Positions 1-11,184 of a DNA stretch of 64,000 bases are shown one piece after another. A program made the translations under genes and the position numbers. This DNA comes from Paracamarosporium sp. OC-R06-R3. Lineage: Eukaryota; Ascomycota; Dothideomycetes; Pleosporales; Didymosphaeriaceae. Numbering within the stretch: the stretch's first letter is position 1; the number at the start of each line of letters is the position of its first letter. Under the pieces are notes generated by a model. That model ran no database searches, was not told the DNA's origin, and saw only the letters and a program-made list of their open reading frames with translations. The stretch covers positions 186,001 through 250,000 of the forward strand of contig JACVRA010000202.1 of assembly GCA_019828545.1 (NCBI GenBank). The letters are read 5' to 3'.

Positions 1-1868
1 ACGACGAGTTGACTTTTGGTAACAACATAAGCACTCATTTCGTTGATGGTGTTTTGAAGAGCATGGAGGATCCTTTCCTGAGCAAGTGGATCATTGTAGC
101 TCTTTTCCTGAGTGTTGTAATGAACGGCTATCTGTTCAATGCGGCCCGATGGACGATCAAGGAACCCCACAAGCCACTTGAGCCGCCTACTGCAGCCGAA
201 ATCCAGGATGGCACTCCACCAACGCCCGCCCCTGGTATCCCACACTTGCATATGCCGACCCCACCGATTACCCCGGGCCCTGAACAACAAGCACACCGCG
301 GAACAGTCCTGCCACTGACCCAGCACAAGCCTCAGCCGCCCCCAGTTCAGCCCCAGTTACTCCAGGATGTACATGCACCCACTGAAGAGGAGCAGGCGCA
401 GCCCAACCGTCCATTCGAGTTCTTGGAACAGGCTCTGAAAGACAAGCGTGCACCTAGCCTTACTGATGAGGAGCTGGTCGAGCTTGCCGTTAAGGGCAAA
501 CTTCCTGGTTATGCACTTGAGAAAACCCTCGGCGATAAGACTCGCGCTGTGAAGATTCGACGCGGTCTTGTGTCCCGAACTCACGCAACTCGCGAGACTT
601 CCACCCTCCTCGAACGATCTCTTCTCCCGTACAAGGATTACAACTACGACTTGGTGCATGGTGCGTGCTGTGAGAACGTCATCGGCTACCTTCCTCTGCC
701 GCTTGGTGTTGCTGGGCCTATCATGATCGATGGACAGAACTACTTCCTTCCCATGGCTACCACCGAAGGTGTCCTGGTTGCGTCTACTTCTCGTGGATCC
801 AAGGCTATCAATGCTGGTGGAGGTGCTACCACTGTTGTTACTGGCGATGGCATGACCCGAGGACCGTGCATTGGTTTCGACAGCCTTGCTCGTGCTGGTG
901 CTGCTAAGATTTGGCTCGATTCTGAAGAGGGACAGAGGACCATGAAGAACGCTTTCAACTCGACATCTCGATTTGCCAGACTGCAGACCATGAAGACTGC
1001 TATTGCGGGTACGAACCTGTACGTCCGCTTCAAGACGACTACTGGTGACGCCATGGGCATGAACATGATCTCTAAAGGTGTAGAGCATGCTCTCACTGTC
1101 ATGGCAACTGACTGTGGCTTCGACGATATGCGAGTCATTACTGTATCTGGCAACTACTGCACTGACAAGAAGGCGGCTGCCATCAACTGGATCGATGGTC
1201 GTGGCAAAGGTGTCGTTGCTGAAGCAGTCATTCCTGGTCACATTGTCAAGTCTGTACTCAAGTGTGAGGTTGAAGACCTCGTGCAGATGAACATCTCGAA
1301 GAATTACATTGGTTCAGCCATGGCTGGTGCGCTCGGTGGATTCAACGCCCATGCTGCCAACATCGTCGCTGCCATTTACCTCGCTACTGGCCAGGATCCC
1401 GCGCAGGTCGTTGAGTCCTCCAACTGCATCACGATCATGAATAAGTAAGTCACTACATTTTCAAACATTATTGCAGGATGTTCACTGACCATTTTCAGCG
1501 TTAACGGTAACCTCCAAATCTCCGTTTCTATGCCTTCGATAGAAGTGGGCACCATCGGAGGAGGAACAATCCTCGAGCCGCAATCTGCCATGCTTGACCT
1601 GTTGGGTGTCCGCGGAGCTCACCCAACCTCCCCTGGCGACAACGCAAGACAACTCGCTCGCGTCATCGCTGCCGGTGTCCTTGCTGGTGAACTTTCTCTC
1701 AACGCCGCTCTGTGCGCTGGCCACTTGGTCAAAGCACACATGGCGCACAACCGAAGCAATGTCCCCAGCCGCGCACCTACGCCGGCGCCATCAACGCCTG
1801 TTGGCACACAAACCCCTGTCACGAGTGCATTGACGGCAAGCACGAGCGGACCACTTCCCAGGCGGTAG
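1..1868 (+). CDS. HMG-CoA reductase, catalytic part (5' partial)
   Basis: Reduces HMG-CoA to mevalonate, the committed step of sterol and isoprenoid synthesis, at the ER membrane. The window opens inside the gene, so the start and most of the sterol-sensing membrane region are missing. The 603 visible residues begin just before the last membrane helix ([17 protein letters not shown]), followed by a proline-rich linker and the complete catalytic domain. Visible family motifs are [29 protein letters not shown] (catalytic Glu), DAMGMNM, GTIGGGT and the C-terminal catalytic His in [11 protein letters not shown]. One intron (1445-1498) with GTAAGT donor and CAG acceptor splits the IMNN|VNG stretch; splicing restores that conserved sequence exactly. 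The tail after the His motif is Pro/Thr/Ser-rich, as in other fungal enzymes. Family identity is certain; which paralogue it is cannot be told. Confidence 0.97.
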
Positions 1869-2537
1869 TTGACGACCTTGGACAGCATGAACAAGACTTA
1901 TATATACCCTAATTTATCAATTCAACTAGGAGCTCGGCTTGGTGCCATGGTAGGGCATTTTTGAGCGTGGTGTTAGTGGGCGTACATCGTGACATGAGCA
2001 TCTCTGATCGCATCCCCGAGAAAGAAAGAAGAGGATGAGTCCGTACATATGTCGTGGTCAGTTGTTTGGGTATTCAGAGCGGTGTGGGCTAGGACTGTAA
2101 TAAGGACGTATATACTGCATAGTTATGCATAGAGTGGCGTTGTCGACAAATAGCACGTCGCATGAATTCATGTTTTAGAAACAAGGCACATAGCGCAAAT
2201 TGTCTACAGATCGATCATGCCTCGTCTCGAGGTATCATGGACATGTTACACCCCGGCTCCAGTGATCGCTTGCACCATCCCATTTACGGTATTCGCGATG
2301 TAAATCAGGAGTGGTTCCTGGTGACGGCGTCGAAATCATACCCCGCTCCCAGCCACCTCCAACGACATTTTGCCGCAAACGTCCCCAAAATCTGGGGATC
2401 CCGAGGCCAATTGGGGTTGTGAGCGATCTCGAAGTACCGAAGAACACGCTCCGGCATCGCTTCCGATACACACGCGTGGTGAGGGGTTATGACGCTTCGT
2501 CGCTACATAACCGGCCGAACGATCAGGTACAAAGGGA
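1869..2537. other. Intergenic, HMG-CoA reductase 3' flank to lactonase 5' flank
   Basis: No convincing gene. Short open frames here have no family resemblance. The first part should be the HMG-CoA reductase 3' UTR, with a TATATATA run just after the stop codon. The last part should hold the promoter of the next gene, and possibly a missed first exon of it. Confidence 0.5.
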
Positions 2538-3794
2538 ATGGAGGGTGACGTCCTAGGCAGTATCCACGCGGGTGCCCACTTGTCTTTGGAGACGCTGCCA
2601 GTTATCTGGAAAGTCCTCATTACGACGGCGACTACAATGTCGAGCATTATACCAGTTGACTTGTTGGCGGGTGCCACGAACCCGGGGTACTTTGCCAATC
2701 TTGTGACGACGAATGCGACGGATCCCTCGACGATAGCGTTGCTGTCTTATAATGATACTTTCAGGAATGATGTTCTCGGGGAGAATGCTACCGCGAGACG
2801 GTTGTACAATTTGGATTGGGAGGCTTTCCATGAGGTAGATACTCGCACTCAATTGATGATACATCTTGCTGATGCATGGGCGTAGATGGGCACCTACAAC
2901 CGCGAGACGAACAAACTCTACGTGACAAGCAACTACCAGAGTCTCGACAACCCCATCAACGTCACAATCATCGACCTCGGAAACGACTACGCCATCTCCT
3001 CAACGCGCTACACAGACCTAAACGAAGCCAACGGAGGCACAAACTGGTACCCGCCTAACTCGACTCAAGGCAACGGCACCACGCCGCCACGCCTCCTCTT
3101 CTGCGACGAAGGCGACTTCGAGCACTACTCAGGCCTCGTCAGCGTCGACCCTGTGACAAACACGTCCGAGGTAATCCTCAACAGCTTCCTCGGCCGCAAC
3201 TTCTCCTCCGTCAACGACGTCCGCCAGCACCCCGTCACCGGCGACATCTGGTTCACCGACGCGCCCTACGGCTTCTGGCAAGCGTTCCGGCCAGACCCGC
3301 AGATCCCGTCACAAGTATACCGCTTCGAGCCGTCTACAGGCGCCGTCTCCGTCGTCGCAGACGGCTTCATCGCCTCCAACGGCCTAGAGTTCTCGCCAGA
3401 CTTGAAGACACTCTACGTCACGGACACGGGCTCCCAGCAGGTCATCAACGGGATCAACGGCACGCGGCCGGCTACCATCTACGCCTTCGACGTCGTCGAC
3501 GAGCGCCGCTTGGAAAATCGCCGCACGTTCGCGTGGGTCGATAATGGGTTTCCGGATGGCATTCATACGGATGTGAAGGGGAATGTGTGGGCTGGGTGTG
3601 GGGACGGCGTGCATGTGTGGGGCAGCGATGGCACGCTGCTGGGCAAGGTCTGGATCGGGGTTGAGAGTAATAACTTTGCATTTGTGCCTGGGGGCGTGCT
3701 GGTGTTTAGTAATAGCCAGCTGTGGGTTGTGGAGGGGGTGCAGGCGGTCGGGAGGGAGATCTGTAGGGATTTTGGGGTGTGTGGACCCTACTAG
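2538..3794 (+). CDS. SMP-30/gluconolactonase-like protein
   Basis: Predicted six-bladed beta-propeller lactone hydrolase of the SMP-30/gluconolactonase/LRE family, about 401 aa. Two exons (2538-2834 and 2886-3794) flank a 51-nt intron whose removal joins AFHE to MGTYNRETNKLYVTSN; the E is the usual metal-ligand glutamate early in the propeller. Other family marks are SSVNDV, GDIWFTDAPYG, IASNGLEFSPDLKTLYVTDTG and FPDGIHTDVKGNVWAG, which supply the expected Asn and Asp metal ligands. Many NxS/T sites suggest a secreted protein, but the chosen N-terminus (MEGDVLGSIHAG) is not a clean signal peptide; the hydrophobic stretch LPVIWKVLITTAT lies 20 residues in. An upstream exon or a later start at 2638 is possible. 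The true substrate cannot be deduced. Confidence 0.88.
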
Positions 3795-4523
3795 GGGGCT
3801 GGATGATGGGGGGGATGCGAGTCAGTGAGCGTGGTGGTACAATGAATGGGAAAGTTTGAGAGGCGTCTTGGTTGGCTTGGGTGTGCGGTTCTCGTTTGAT
3901 TTGGTGTGTGCTGGGGTGGATGCAGTGTGACTGTTGGCACACGAGAAGTTCACCGCCATTCTGCGATGAAATGAGACAGGGAGCGAGCGCGGTGACACCG
4001 AGCAGCAGAGAGCCGGTTCGGGTTCACGGCAGGAAGTAACGAAGCTGCACGTTGGAACGAAACGAGCAGTCCTTTTTCTTCAGCTGCGCTTGATCACGAA
4101 CAAGTACCGGTACATGTCTGACAAAGCTTATCGTTATCTCCGACCCACTATCTTATCTCCACAGCGCGACGCCGTCCCGCGGATCAGATCCAGGCCCCAA
4201 AAATTCCCACACTTCGCCGTCGACCATCCTTCACATCATCTTGCGCCCCAATTCCCTCATCCACGCACCAAAAAAGTTACCATGGCACTATTCATCCGTT
4301 CTTTCTCTGTTGGAATTAGTATCCGGGACATACGAAACTGAGCCGCGTTGTTCTTCGTTTCCATTGACAGGCAGACCTTCACGCCCCGTTATTCCATTTT
4401 TAGATTGCATCATTGTAAAGGGAGTGTTAGCGTTTCGCGAAGCATACATACATACATTGCGAGATACACCGTCGCTGTACTTGGGCTATTTCTATCGTAT
4501 ATTTTCAAGACTAGAGGTTGGAT
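3795..4523. other. Intergenic
   Basis: No gene seen. It contains the 3' flank of the lactonase gene and the promoter region of the SET-domain gene. Scattered pyrimidine-rich patches near 4200-4270 are typical of fungal promoters. Confidence 0.5.
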
Positions 4524-5609
4524 ATGGAGGGCGAAGAAGTGTCGTTGGATGTTCCTGTTCCTGTTCCTGTTGGAGCGCCGGCCTCACACCTCTTCGAAGT
4601 GCGCCACACGCCGCATTCCGGTCGCGCTGTCTTCGCGGCGCAGCATATCCCCGCCGATACGCTTGTTTTTCTCGGTGACGATCTTACGCTCGATGTTGTG
4701 CTTCGGGAATACCGCCGCGAAGTGTGTGGGGAGTGCTTTGGATATGATCGTGGGCGGGATTTGAGGGTTAGAGATAATAGCGTGGGCTTTGCTTACTGCT
4801 CGGAAGAATGCAGGGATAAGTGGAGAGAACGGGTTGGCGAGCTCGGCGTGGAGACATGGACGGCGGTGGAGAAGCTGGTTAAGGGCCGGAGCAAGGAGGA
4901 CGCGGATATGGTGGATGTAGGACTGCCGCGGCCGAAGACGAAAGAGATCAGGATCGCGTGGGAGGGCACAACTGAGCAGGCCGCACTGATACGCACTGCT
5001 CGAGAGGGGCCTCTCAACGGCGACGACGCAGCCGTCAAAATCACCAAGCAGCACCGCAAAGCCGTGCAAAAGGCCCTCATGCAGCCCATCTCCCCAGACG
5101 TCATGACCTTCTGCGTCAGCGGCCTCCTCTGGAAACACAACAACCCCGCCCACTGGGACCGCCTCGTCGCCCTCGCCGTAGACACCACCCCCTACCACAA
5201 CTACGACGACCTCCGCGCCTTCACGCGCACCTACCTCCACATGCTCGCCATCTGTCCGCTGCCTCTCCTCGCGCACATCACGCCCGAAAACCTCTTCCTC
5301 CTCTCGACGCGCGACTCGCACAATTCCTTCGGCATACGGTCCCTCGAGGACGACGGCTCCGAGTTCTTCGGCTACGGGTGCTGGCCGTCTGCATCGTATT
5401 TCAACCACTCGTGCGGGCCGAACATCGAGAAGGAGAGGATCGGCAGGGTGTGGCATTTCCGGGCTGGGAGGGATATCGAGGTCGGGGAGGAGCTGTGCAT
5501 TACGTACTTGAGCGGGGAGGAGAGGAAGTTGTCGAGGGGGAAGAGGATGAAGACGCTTAAGTCGAATTGGGGGTTTGAGTGTGGGTGTGAGAGGTGTGAG
5601 GAGTTGTAG
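4524..5609 (+). CDS. Split-SET (SMYD-like) methyltransferase
   Basis: Single-exon gene of 361 aa for a predicted protein-lysine methyltransferase of the SET/SMYD type. The SET domain starts near residue 24 (FEVRHTPHSGRAVFAAQHIPADTLVF) and is interrupted by a zinc-binding, MYND-like insertion with Cys at about 68, 71, 92 and 96 (CGEC...YCSEEC). The second half carries the S-adenosylmethionine-binding NHSC motif within YFNHSCGPN and GEELCITYLSGEER, followed by a post-SET CGCERC zinc cluster at the very end. The layout matches the fungal Set6/SMYD group. The start is the first ATG in frame; the two codons before it include no ATG. The substrate (histone or other protein) is unknown. Confidence 0.93.
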   Translation: MEGEEVSLDVPVPVPVGAPASHLFEVRHTPHSGRAVFAAQHIPADTLVFLGDDLTLDVVLREYRREVCGECFGYDRGRDLRVRDNSVGFAYCSEECRDKWRERVGELGVETWTAVEKLVKGRSKEDADMVDVGLPRPKTKEIRIAWEGTTEQAALIRTAREGPLNGDDAAVKITKQHRKAVQKALMQPISPDVMTFCVSGLLWKHNNPAHWDRLVALAVDTTPYHNYDDLRAFTRTYLHMLAICPLPLLAHITPENLFLLSTRDSHNSFGIRSLEDDGSEFFGYGCWPSASYFNHSCGPNIEKERIGRVWHFRAGRDIEVGEELCITYLSGEERKLSRGKRMKTLKSNWGFECGCERCEEL

Positions 5610-6943
5610 AGGGGTGGGTTGGTGGATAGATTGGTTGGTAGATGGGGTGGAACAGTTAGAATAGAATAGAATAGAGTATTCTTGGGAGACATACGGTAGA
5701 ACTGCAATAGAGCTGATGATCTGCGTGTACTGAGAGATCTCGTCTTTCCGTGTAAAATAATTGATCTTGGGCAGGGACCGCGATGTGTATGGTCAGAGAC
5801 TACATTGAAATGCTCCCTGGAGGGTAGTGAGGCAAGACAAGTAAGAGACGCAAATGGAGGATCATAGAGGTTTGTTCTTTGGGAATTAGAGCATTGGATG
5901 GACATGGCCCGGGTAAGCTTCACTGAGGCGAAGCTTGTCGCCCTTCTCTTCACAGGGCTGTCTATGCATCTTTTTCTCTCCCTCTAAGCTCTGATTCTGT
6001 ATATTGTCTGGGGCAGCCCATTGTTAACAACTAAGACAGTTTTCCGTTTGTTTCCAGTGACTCTCTTTGTCCATTCTAGGACATCGCAACGAAGTTCGAG
6101 ATCCGATGAACTCGGTGTAGGATATGTTGTATAGCATGGCATACACGGACGTACCGAATTGAATGCCCATAAATCAAGCAAGGATTTGAATCTCTTTCTT
6201 AGCTTTAGCCTTTGTATGGTTCTCTAAAAGAGTACAAAAGTTCAAATTTTGACAGCGCGTTAGATTGTTACAGCTTACCCTGACCGCACCACCTCTGCTG
6301 AATGATCGTGGTCGAGGAGTACCTATGTATGTGTACAGAAAGATGTTGAGTACCAAATGTGAGGGTTCCCGCTAATGACACAGAAATAGACGAGGTGACG
6401 AGTCAACCTTACCTATCAGATCAACCTTCTCTATCGCATGCAGAACTACAATCAGTTGCTGAAGCGATACTAAAGACCTTGCGTAAGGTCATGGGTTAAT
6501 GGGACACACTGGAGATATTGAGCATTTCTTGCCAAACGGCATAAGTCATCCGGCCAATCACGCACAGCATACCCAAACAAGAAAAGCGCGATCCCTTGGT
6601 CAGCTCCACAAGGATCGTGCGGAGCGGTTTGCAGGCACAGAGCCACATAGGGACGTCAGCGGGCTAAGCCACTTCTTCTTCAGTGCTTACTTTATGAAGC
6701 AAATCCTAAAGCCACAATACGATATCCATAGAAACCTCGCATTGCCAGCAGCAGCCTCTTCTGCGTGTATCATTATCGTGTTAGGGTGTACAGTGCCGTC
6801 GCATCACAAGGGCACGACAGGAGGGAGCATCTCCAGGACACTCGACCGCAGTATCTCATCAGAATTCGACGTTTGGAAGCCATACACCTCCGTCCCAGGT
6901 GGGGTCGCGAGACTTCGGCCGACTAGCCACGCACAGGCACAGT
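5610..6943. other. Intergenic, 1.3 kb
   Basis: No gene supported. It begins with the SET-gene 3' flank, which has a short GAATA pentanucleotide run at about 5658-5678. The rest is unremarkable sequence, with several open frames that lack any family resemblance or coding bias. The last few hundred bases should be the promoter of the Zn2Cys6 gene. Confidence 0.5.
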
Positions 6944-9042
6944 ATGGTGTATCGAGGCAGACCCAGTACAGGATGTAAAACCTGCAGACAACGGAAGATC
7001 AAGGTATGTGGCGCATCGTTGTATACTCTTTCCTGTTTAGTTCCAGTGGGGTGTAATATACCATACGAGTGGTCCGCACAGGGTATGCGCATTGCCTGAT
7101 CCGGTCAGCAGTGCGACGTGCGAGAGCAATGTGTAGCCAAGCTTTCCGTCCGAGACCTGCGGATACCAGGCCTTTCCCAGGTTTTTAATACATACTAACG
7201 AACTACTTATAGTGCGACGAGAGACCCGAAGGGTGCGTCAAATGCGCAGAGAAGGGCTATCAGTGCCCTGGGTACGAACAAGTAATCGACCGCCTCTTCC
7301 AAGATGAATCCGCCGCTGTGGAACGAAAGGCTCAAAAAGCCAAAGCCAAAGCCATCATTGCTCGCGAGGAACGGGAGAAAGCCGAGAAGGCTCGGCGAGC
7401 TATTGTCCGAATGCAAGATGCAATAGGCGTGCCCATGCTTTGCCCGCTTATTGATAGAGGCATTGCTTTCTTCATGATGCATTACGCAACCGGATTAGAT
7501 CAGCCACCAATGTCATCTGCTACCTACAATCAGCATCTCAGCACGTTTGGCTTCCATCCTATAGTGGCCACGGCCATGACGGCACTTGGGCTTGCGGGTA
7601 CAGCAAACCTCTTTGTGGACCATGGATTGAAGAGAGAGGCGACTAAGTGGTATCTCGATGCCCTTAAGATGACGAACAAGGCGCTTACTAAACCTGTCGA
7701 GGCAAAGTCAGATAACACTTTGTTAGCAACCATGCTACTTAGTGTCTTCGAAGCCACGCACAACGAGAACTCGTTCCAAGGCTGGCTACAACACGTTCAA
7801 GGATCATCGTCTCTGATTCGAATGCGCGGCCTCGCCCAGTTTCAAACTCCAGCTGGCCGTAGGATGTACATGCAAACAGTTGGGTTCCTTACAATGAGGT
7901 GCATGGGCATGGGTGTTGCGCTTCCGAAGTTCGTCCATCAACTGAACAAAGAGGTAGAAAAATGGGAAGACACCGACGACCCTGCAAACCGATTCTTCCA
8001 CATTCATATTAAAGTGATAGACTTTCGCGCACAGATCTTGAATCACCAACTTACAGGCCTTAATGCAATAATAGAACGTGCGCTAGAGCTCGATGAGGAG
8101 GCAAAGAAGGTGTTTAAATCCGTGGGCGAAGACTGGAAATACGTAGTGGAGACGTGTGATGAAGGCACACCGGGTGTATATGGCCAGGAATACCATATAT
8201 ACCCGCATCTCGCCGCAGCGCAGACGTGGAATTGGATTCGCTATATCCGGATATATATCAACGACATCCTCCGCAACAGCCTCATCGTCGGCTTCAGTGC
8301 TACACCGCCAGTCTTGGTAGGAAAGAAGTACATGGAGCTTCTCATCGAAGCCACCGAAATACTGTACAAGATGCAATCTGATATATTCGCCAGCATGCCG
8401 CAGTACCTGCATGACACGCCCAAAGTACCATCCAGCTGGAACGACTACGTTCACACTTGGGGACCTTCATCACCGCAGCAAGTTCTAACACTCAGCAGTG
8501 CCAGTAACACGCCTTCTCCAACGCCTAGCTGGGCCTCCGGAGAAGGAAGCAAACGGGGCCATGCCGCATCACCCACATCCCCACCAGACAGCCCCAAAAC
8601 CTTCATTTCAAATTTCCGCGACACCACCGCGCACATAGGTCCTAAATTCAAGACTCCCGCGGTACCCGCCGACCAGCTGCCCATCGTCCGCGTCAGCGGT
8701 GGATACTCCTCTCTTTGGGCGCTCTATATCGCAGGCTCGACACCCATCGCCTCGCCAGAATCGCAAGCCTTCGTCCTGCGGTCGCTCGATAGAGTCGCCA
8801 CGGAATTCGGCATCAACCAAGCGAAAGTGTTTGCGAGTGCGTTGAAGACGAAGATTGAGCTGGAGAAGAGGGGTATCAGTAAGATGGCAGAAGACGAAAT
8901 GGTGCAAGAATGGGATGCGGGCTATTTTGCATTTTTGGGCGATAAGATCAAAGTTACTATTCGAAATGCGGCGTTGAGAGGTGGTGAGAGTGGGATTGCG
9001 CCGGTGTATATGCCGAGAGTTGGACCGCATGTTGATGATTGA
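6944..9042 (+). CDS. Zn2Cys6 transcription factor
   Basis: Fungal binuclear-zinc-cluster regulator of 629 aa. Exon 1 (6944-7003) encodes the first half of the zinc cluster and exon 2 (7213-9042) the rest. The 209-nt intron has a GTATGT donor and an ideal branch point and acceptor (ACTAACG, then TTATAG). Splicing yields Cys11, 14, 21, 28, 31 and 38 with the exact C-x2-C-x6-C-x6-C-x2-C-x6-C spacing; the intron sits between RKIK and CDE, a common place in this family. A basic, charged helix (about residues 55-85) follows, then a long helical middle region of the fungal-specific type. A Ser/Pro-rich linker lies near residue 430-470. Targets are unknown. It lies upstream of a flavin monooxygenase gene on the opposite strand, but shared control is only a guess. 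Confidence 0.92.
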
Positions 9043-9484
9043 GGATGTTGGAGGGAAGGTGGGAGGCAGAGAACTGGAATGAATGTATGTAAGTAAGGTT
9101 GGAAGGATGTTTTATATGTCGATGCTATTCACGGATGCGCTGGTTGTATGCGTGAAATAGCCGGGATCATCTGATTCTAAAACTAGCGGCGCTATGAGAG
9201 GGCTGGTCAGATACGCTGGTTTGATTTACAGGATAGTAATGAAGTTGACAAGTTCCTCGGCATCAAGAAACAAGTAATTATCTTGTTTTGTTGTCGTTTG
9301 GATGCGCACACTTATACGCTCAGAGGGTCGGCTTGAAGGTTCCATAGTGTTTACGTTTATTAATTTTTTTTAGATGTATTGAGAAACTGTAGATCGTGAT
9401 TAAATTCACGAAAGTAGTCAACAAAGTGCTTGGAGAATGGATAAATTGTTGATTAGAGGTAGACTCTACATTGCCCTGCGAGAT
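9043..9484. other. Convergent intergenic, AT-rich
   Basis: Lies between the 3' ends of two converging genes. AT-rich, with a poly-T tract near 9362-9371 and no open frame of note. Probably only 3' UTRs and terminators. Confidence 0.5.
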
Positions 9485-10831
9485 CTAGGCTTTCTCGGCG
9501 GGTTCAAAGAAACGATTCGGCGGTCGCGGCAAGCCAAGATGTTCTCGCAACGTTGCCCCTTCATAGTCCTTTCTAAAGATACCTCGCCGCTGCAGCTCAG
9601 GTATCAGCTTCTTGGTAACGTTCTCCAATCCTTCAGGCAGGAATGGGAACGTGACTGTGAATCCATCAGCTGCCTCCTCGTTCAACCAATACTCCAACTC
9701 ATCTGCCACGGTTTCGGGGGTTCCCACGAATGCAAGCCCCGAGTAGCCACCATACCGTCCAGCAAGCTGACGCACCGTTAAGCCTTCTTTCTCCGCAAGG
9801 CTGATCACTCCCGCACGCCCCGTCTTGCTCGCGTTGGTGTCTGGGATGTCTTTGGGAAGTGGTCCATCGGGGTCGAACTTTGATGCATCGGACCCAAGTG
9901 CAATAGACAAGGACGCAATGGCGCTATCATAATGGACTAGACTGTCGAGCTTGAGTCGCTTCTGTTTGGCATCTTCCACGGTATCGCCAATGACGATGAG
10001 AGCAGCTGGTAAGATCTTTGGCAGCCCTGGTAGCCTTCCAGCAGCTTTCGCGCGGCCTTTGATATCCTGATAAAGCGCCTTCGCCGACCCGACATCTCGC
10101 GGTGAACAAAATACCGTCTCGGCGGTCTCGGCTGCAAGTTGCCGTCCGGGTTCCGATTGCCCTGCTTGCACAATAACAGGCCAACCCTGGATGGGTCGCG
10201 CAATATTCAACGGGCCCTTAACTTTCAAGTCATCGCCCTTGTGGTTCAGGGTATGAATCTTTTCGGGATCAACGTAGACTCCGCTTTCAACGTCCCGCGG
10301 GAACGCATCGTCGGCAAAGCTATCCCAAAGCCCTGTCACGACATCGTAGAACTCTCGTGCACGCTTATAACGGTCACTATGTTCCATGTGCTCGTCGAGT
10401 CCGAAGTTTTTCGAACTTTCAGGATTCCCGGTCGTGACGATGTTCCAGGCCGCTCGTCCACCGCTGAGATGATCCAGGCTTGCAAACCGACGCGCTATGT
10501 GGTATGGTTCGTCATATGTCGTGCTTGCCGTTGCTGCCAGACCGATCCTTTCTGTGACCTGCGATAATGCGGCCAGCAATGTGAAAGGCTCAAAGGAGGT
10601 AACTGTGTGGCTCCGTTTCAGGGCTTCCACGGGCATGTTTAGAACGGCAAGGTGGTCAGCCATGAAGAAAGCATCAAATTTGGCGGCCTCAAGGGACTGA
10701 ATGAAGGAAATGAGATGCTTGAGATTGAAATTCGCATCTGGGTAGGCCCCCGGGTATCGCCACGCGCCCGTATGAAGGCTGACGGGACGCATAAAGGCCG
10801 TGAGGTGGAGCTGCTTCTTTGGCGACGACAT
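9485..10831 (-). CDS. Flavin-dependent monooxygenase, NtaA/SnaA/DszA type
   Basis: Single-exon gene of 448 aa for a bacterial luciferase-like (LLM) monooxygenase of the nitrilotriacetate/xenobiotic monooxygenase family. These enzymes use reduced FMN supplied by a separate reductase to oxidise small S-, N- or C-containing compounds. Recognisable blocks are FMADHLAVL, PFTLLAALSQVTERIGLAATAS, ARRFASLDHLSGGRAAWNIVT, GLDEHMEHSDRYKRAREF and RPIQGWPVIVQAGQSEPGR. The frame stays open 77 codons upstream, but the family normally starts close to the KKQLHLTAF strand, so the ATG at MSSPKKQL is preferred. There are no introns and no signal peptide. The family is mainly bacterial with scattered fungal members, so ancient horizontal transfer is possible but not shown here. 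Confidence 0.93.
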   Translation of the reverse strand: MSSPKKQLHLTAFMRPVSLHTGAWRYPGAYPDANFNLKHLISFIQSLEAAKFDAFFMADHLAVLNMPVEALKRSHTVTSFEPFTLLAALSQVTERIGLAATASTTYDEPYHIARRFASLDHLSGGRAAWNIVTTGNPESSKNFGLDEHMEHSDRYKRAREFYDVVTGLWDSFADDAFPRDVESGVYVDPEKIHTLNHKGDDLKVKGPLNIARPIQGWPVIVQAGQSEPGRQLAAETAETVFCSPRDVGSAKALYQDIKGRAKAAGRLPGLPKILPAALIVIGDTVEDAKQKRLKLDSLVHYDSAIASLSIALGSDASKFDPDGPLPKDIPDTNASKTGRAGVISLAEKEGLTVRQLAGRYGGYSGLAFVGTPETVADELEYWLNEEAADGFTVTFPFLPEGLENVTKKLIPELQRRGIFRKDYEGATLREHLGLPRPPNRFFEPAEKA

Positions 10832-11184
10832 ATTGGCAAAGAATCTCGCGTGTAATAGTCGGAACGCGATAATTTGTGATTTTAGAACGATGGCCGTAGT
10901 CGGGTGTTTTGTTGTAGATAAGTTTATATGCGAGAGATCCGAACAATAGTAATCTTGATCACGCCATTGATGCACATAGATACGTGATCTGTACAAACGC
11001 AAGGTCGATTGGTGTTTGGTAAGTGCACCAACTGAATTACTATTCAAATGTATGCGCAGCATGACTGATTTGGCTAATTCAATGTGTTAGCGTGCATCTA
11101 TTGGTAGTCGGATATATCAATTCACGCAGATGGACAATTCCCTAACAGATCAATATATACATTGAAGTCGCTCATAAAGCTATC
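10832..11184. other. Intergenic, monooxygenase promoter side
   Basis: Between the 3' end of the polygalacturonase gene and the 5' end of the monooxygenase gene, both on the minus strand. It should hold the monooxygenase promoter. AT-rich with no distinct motif that I can support. Confidence 0.45.

Noticed and set aside
357..1241. 294-codon minus-strand frame inside HMG-CoA reductase
   Set aside because: A shadow of the true coding strand, which carries all the reductase motifs.
6499..6978. 159-codon frame just before the Zn2Cys6 gene
   Set aside because: Overlaps the first exon in a different frame and shows no domain or codon pattern of a real gene.
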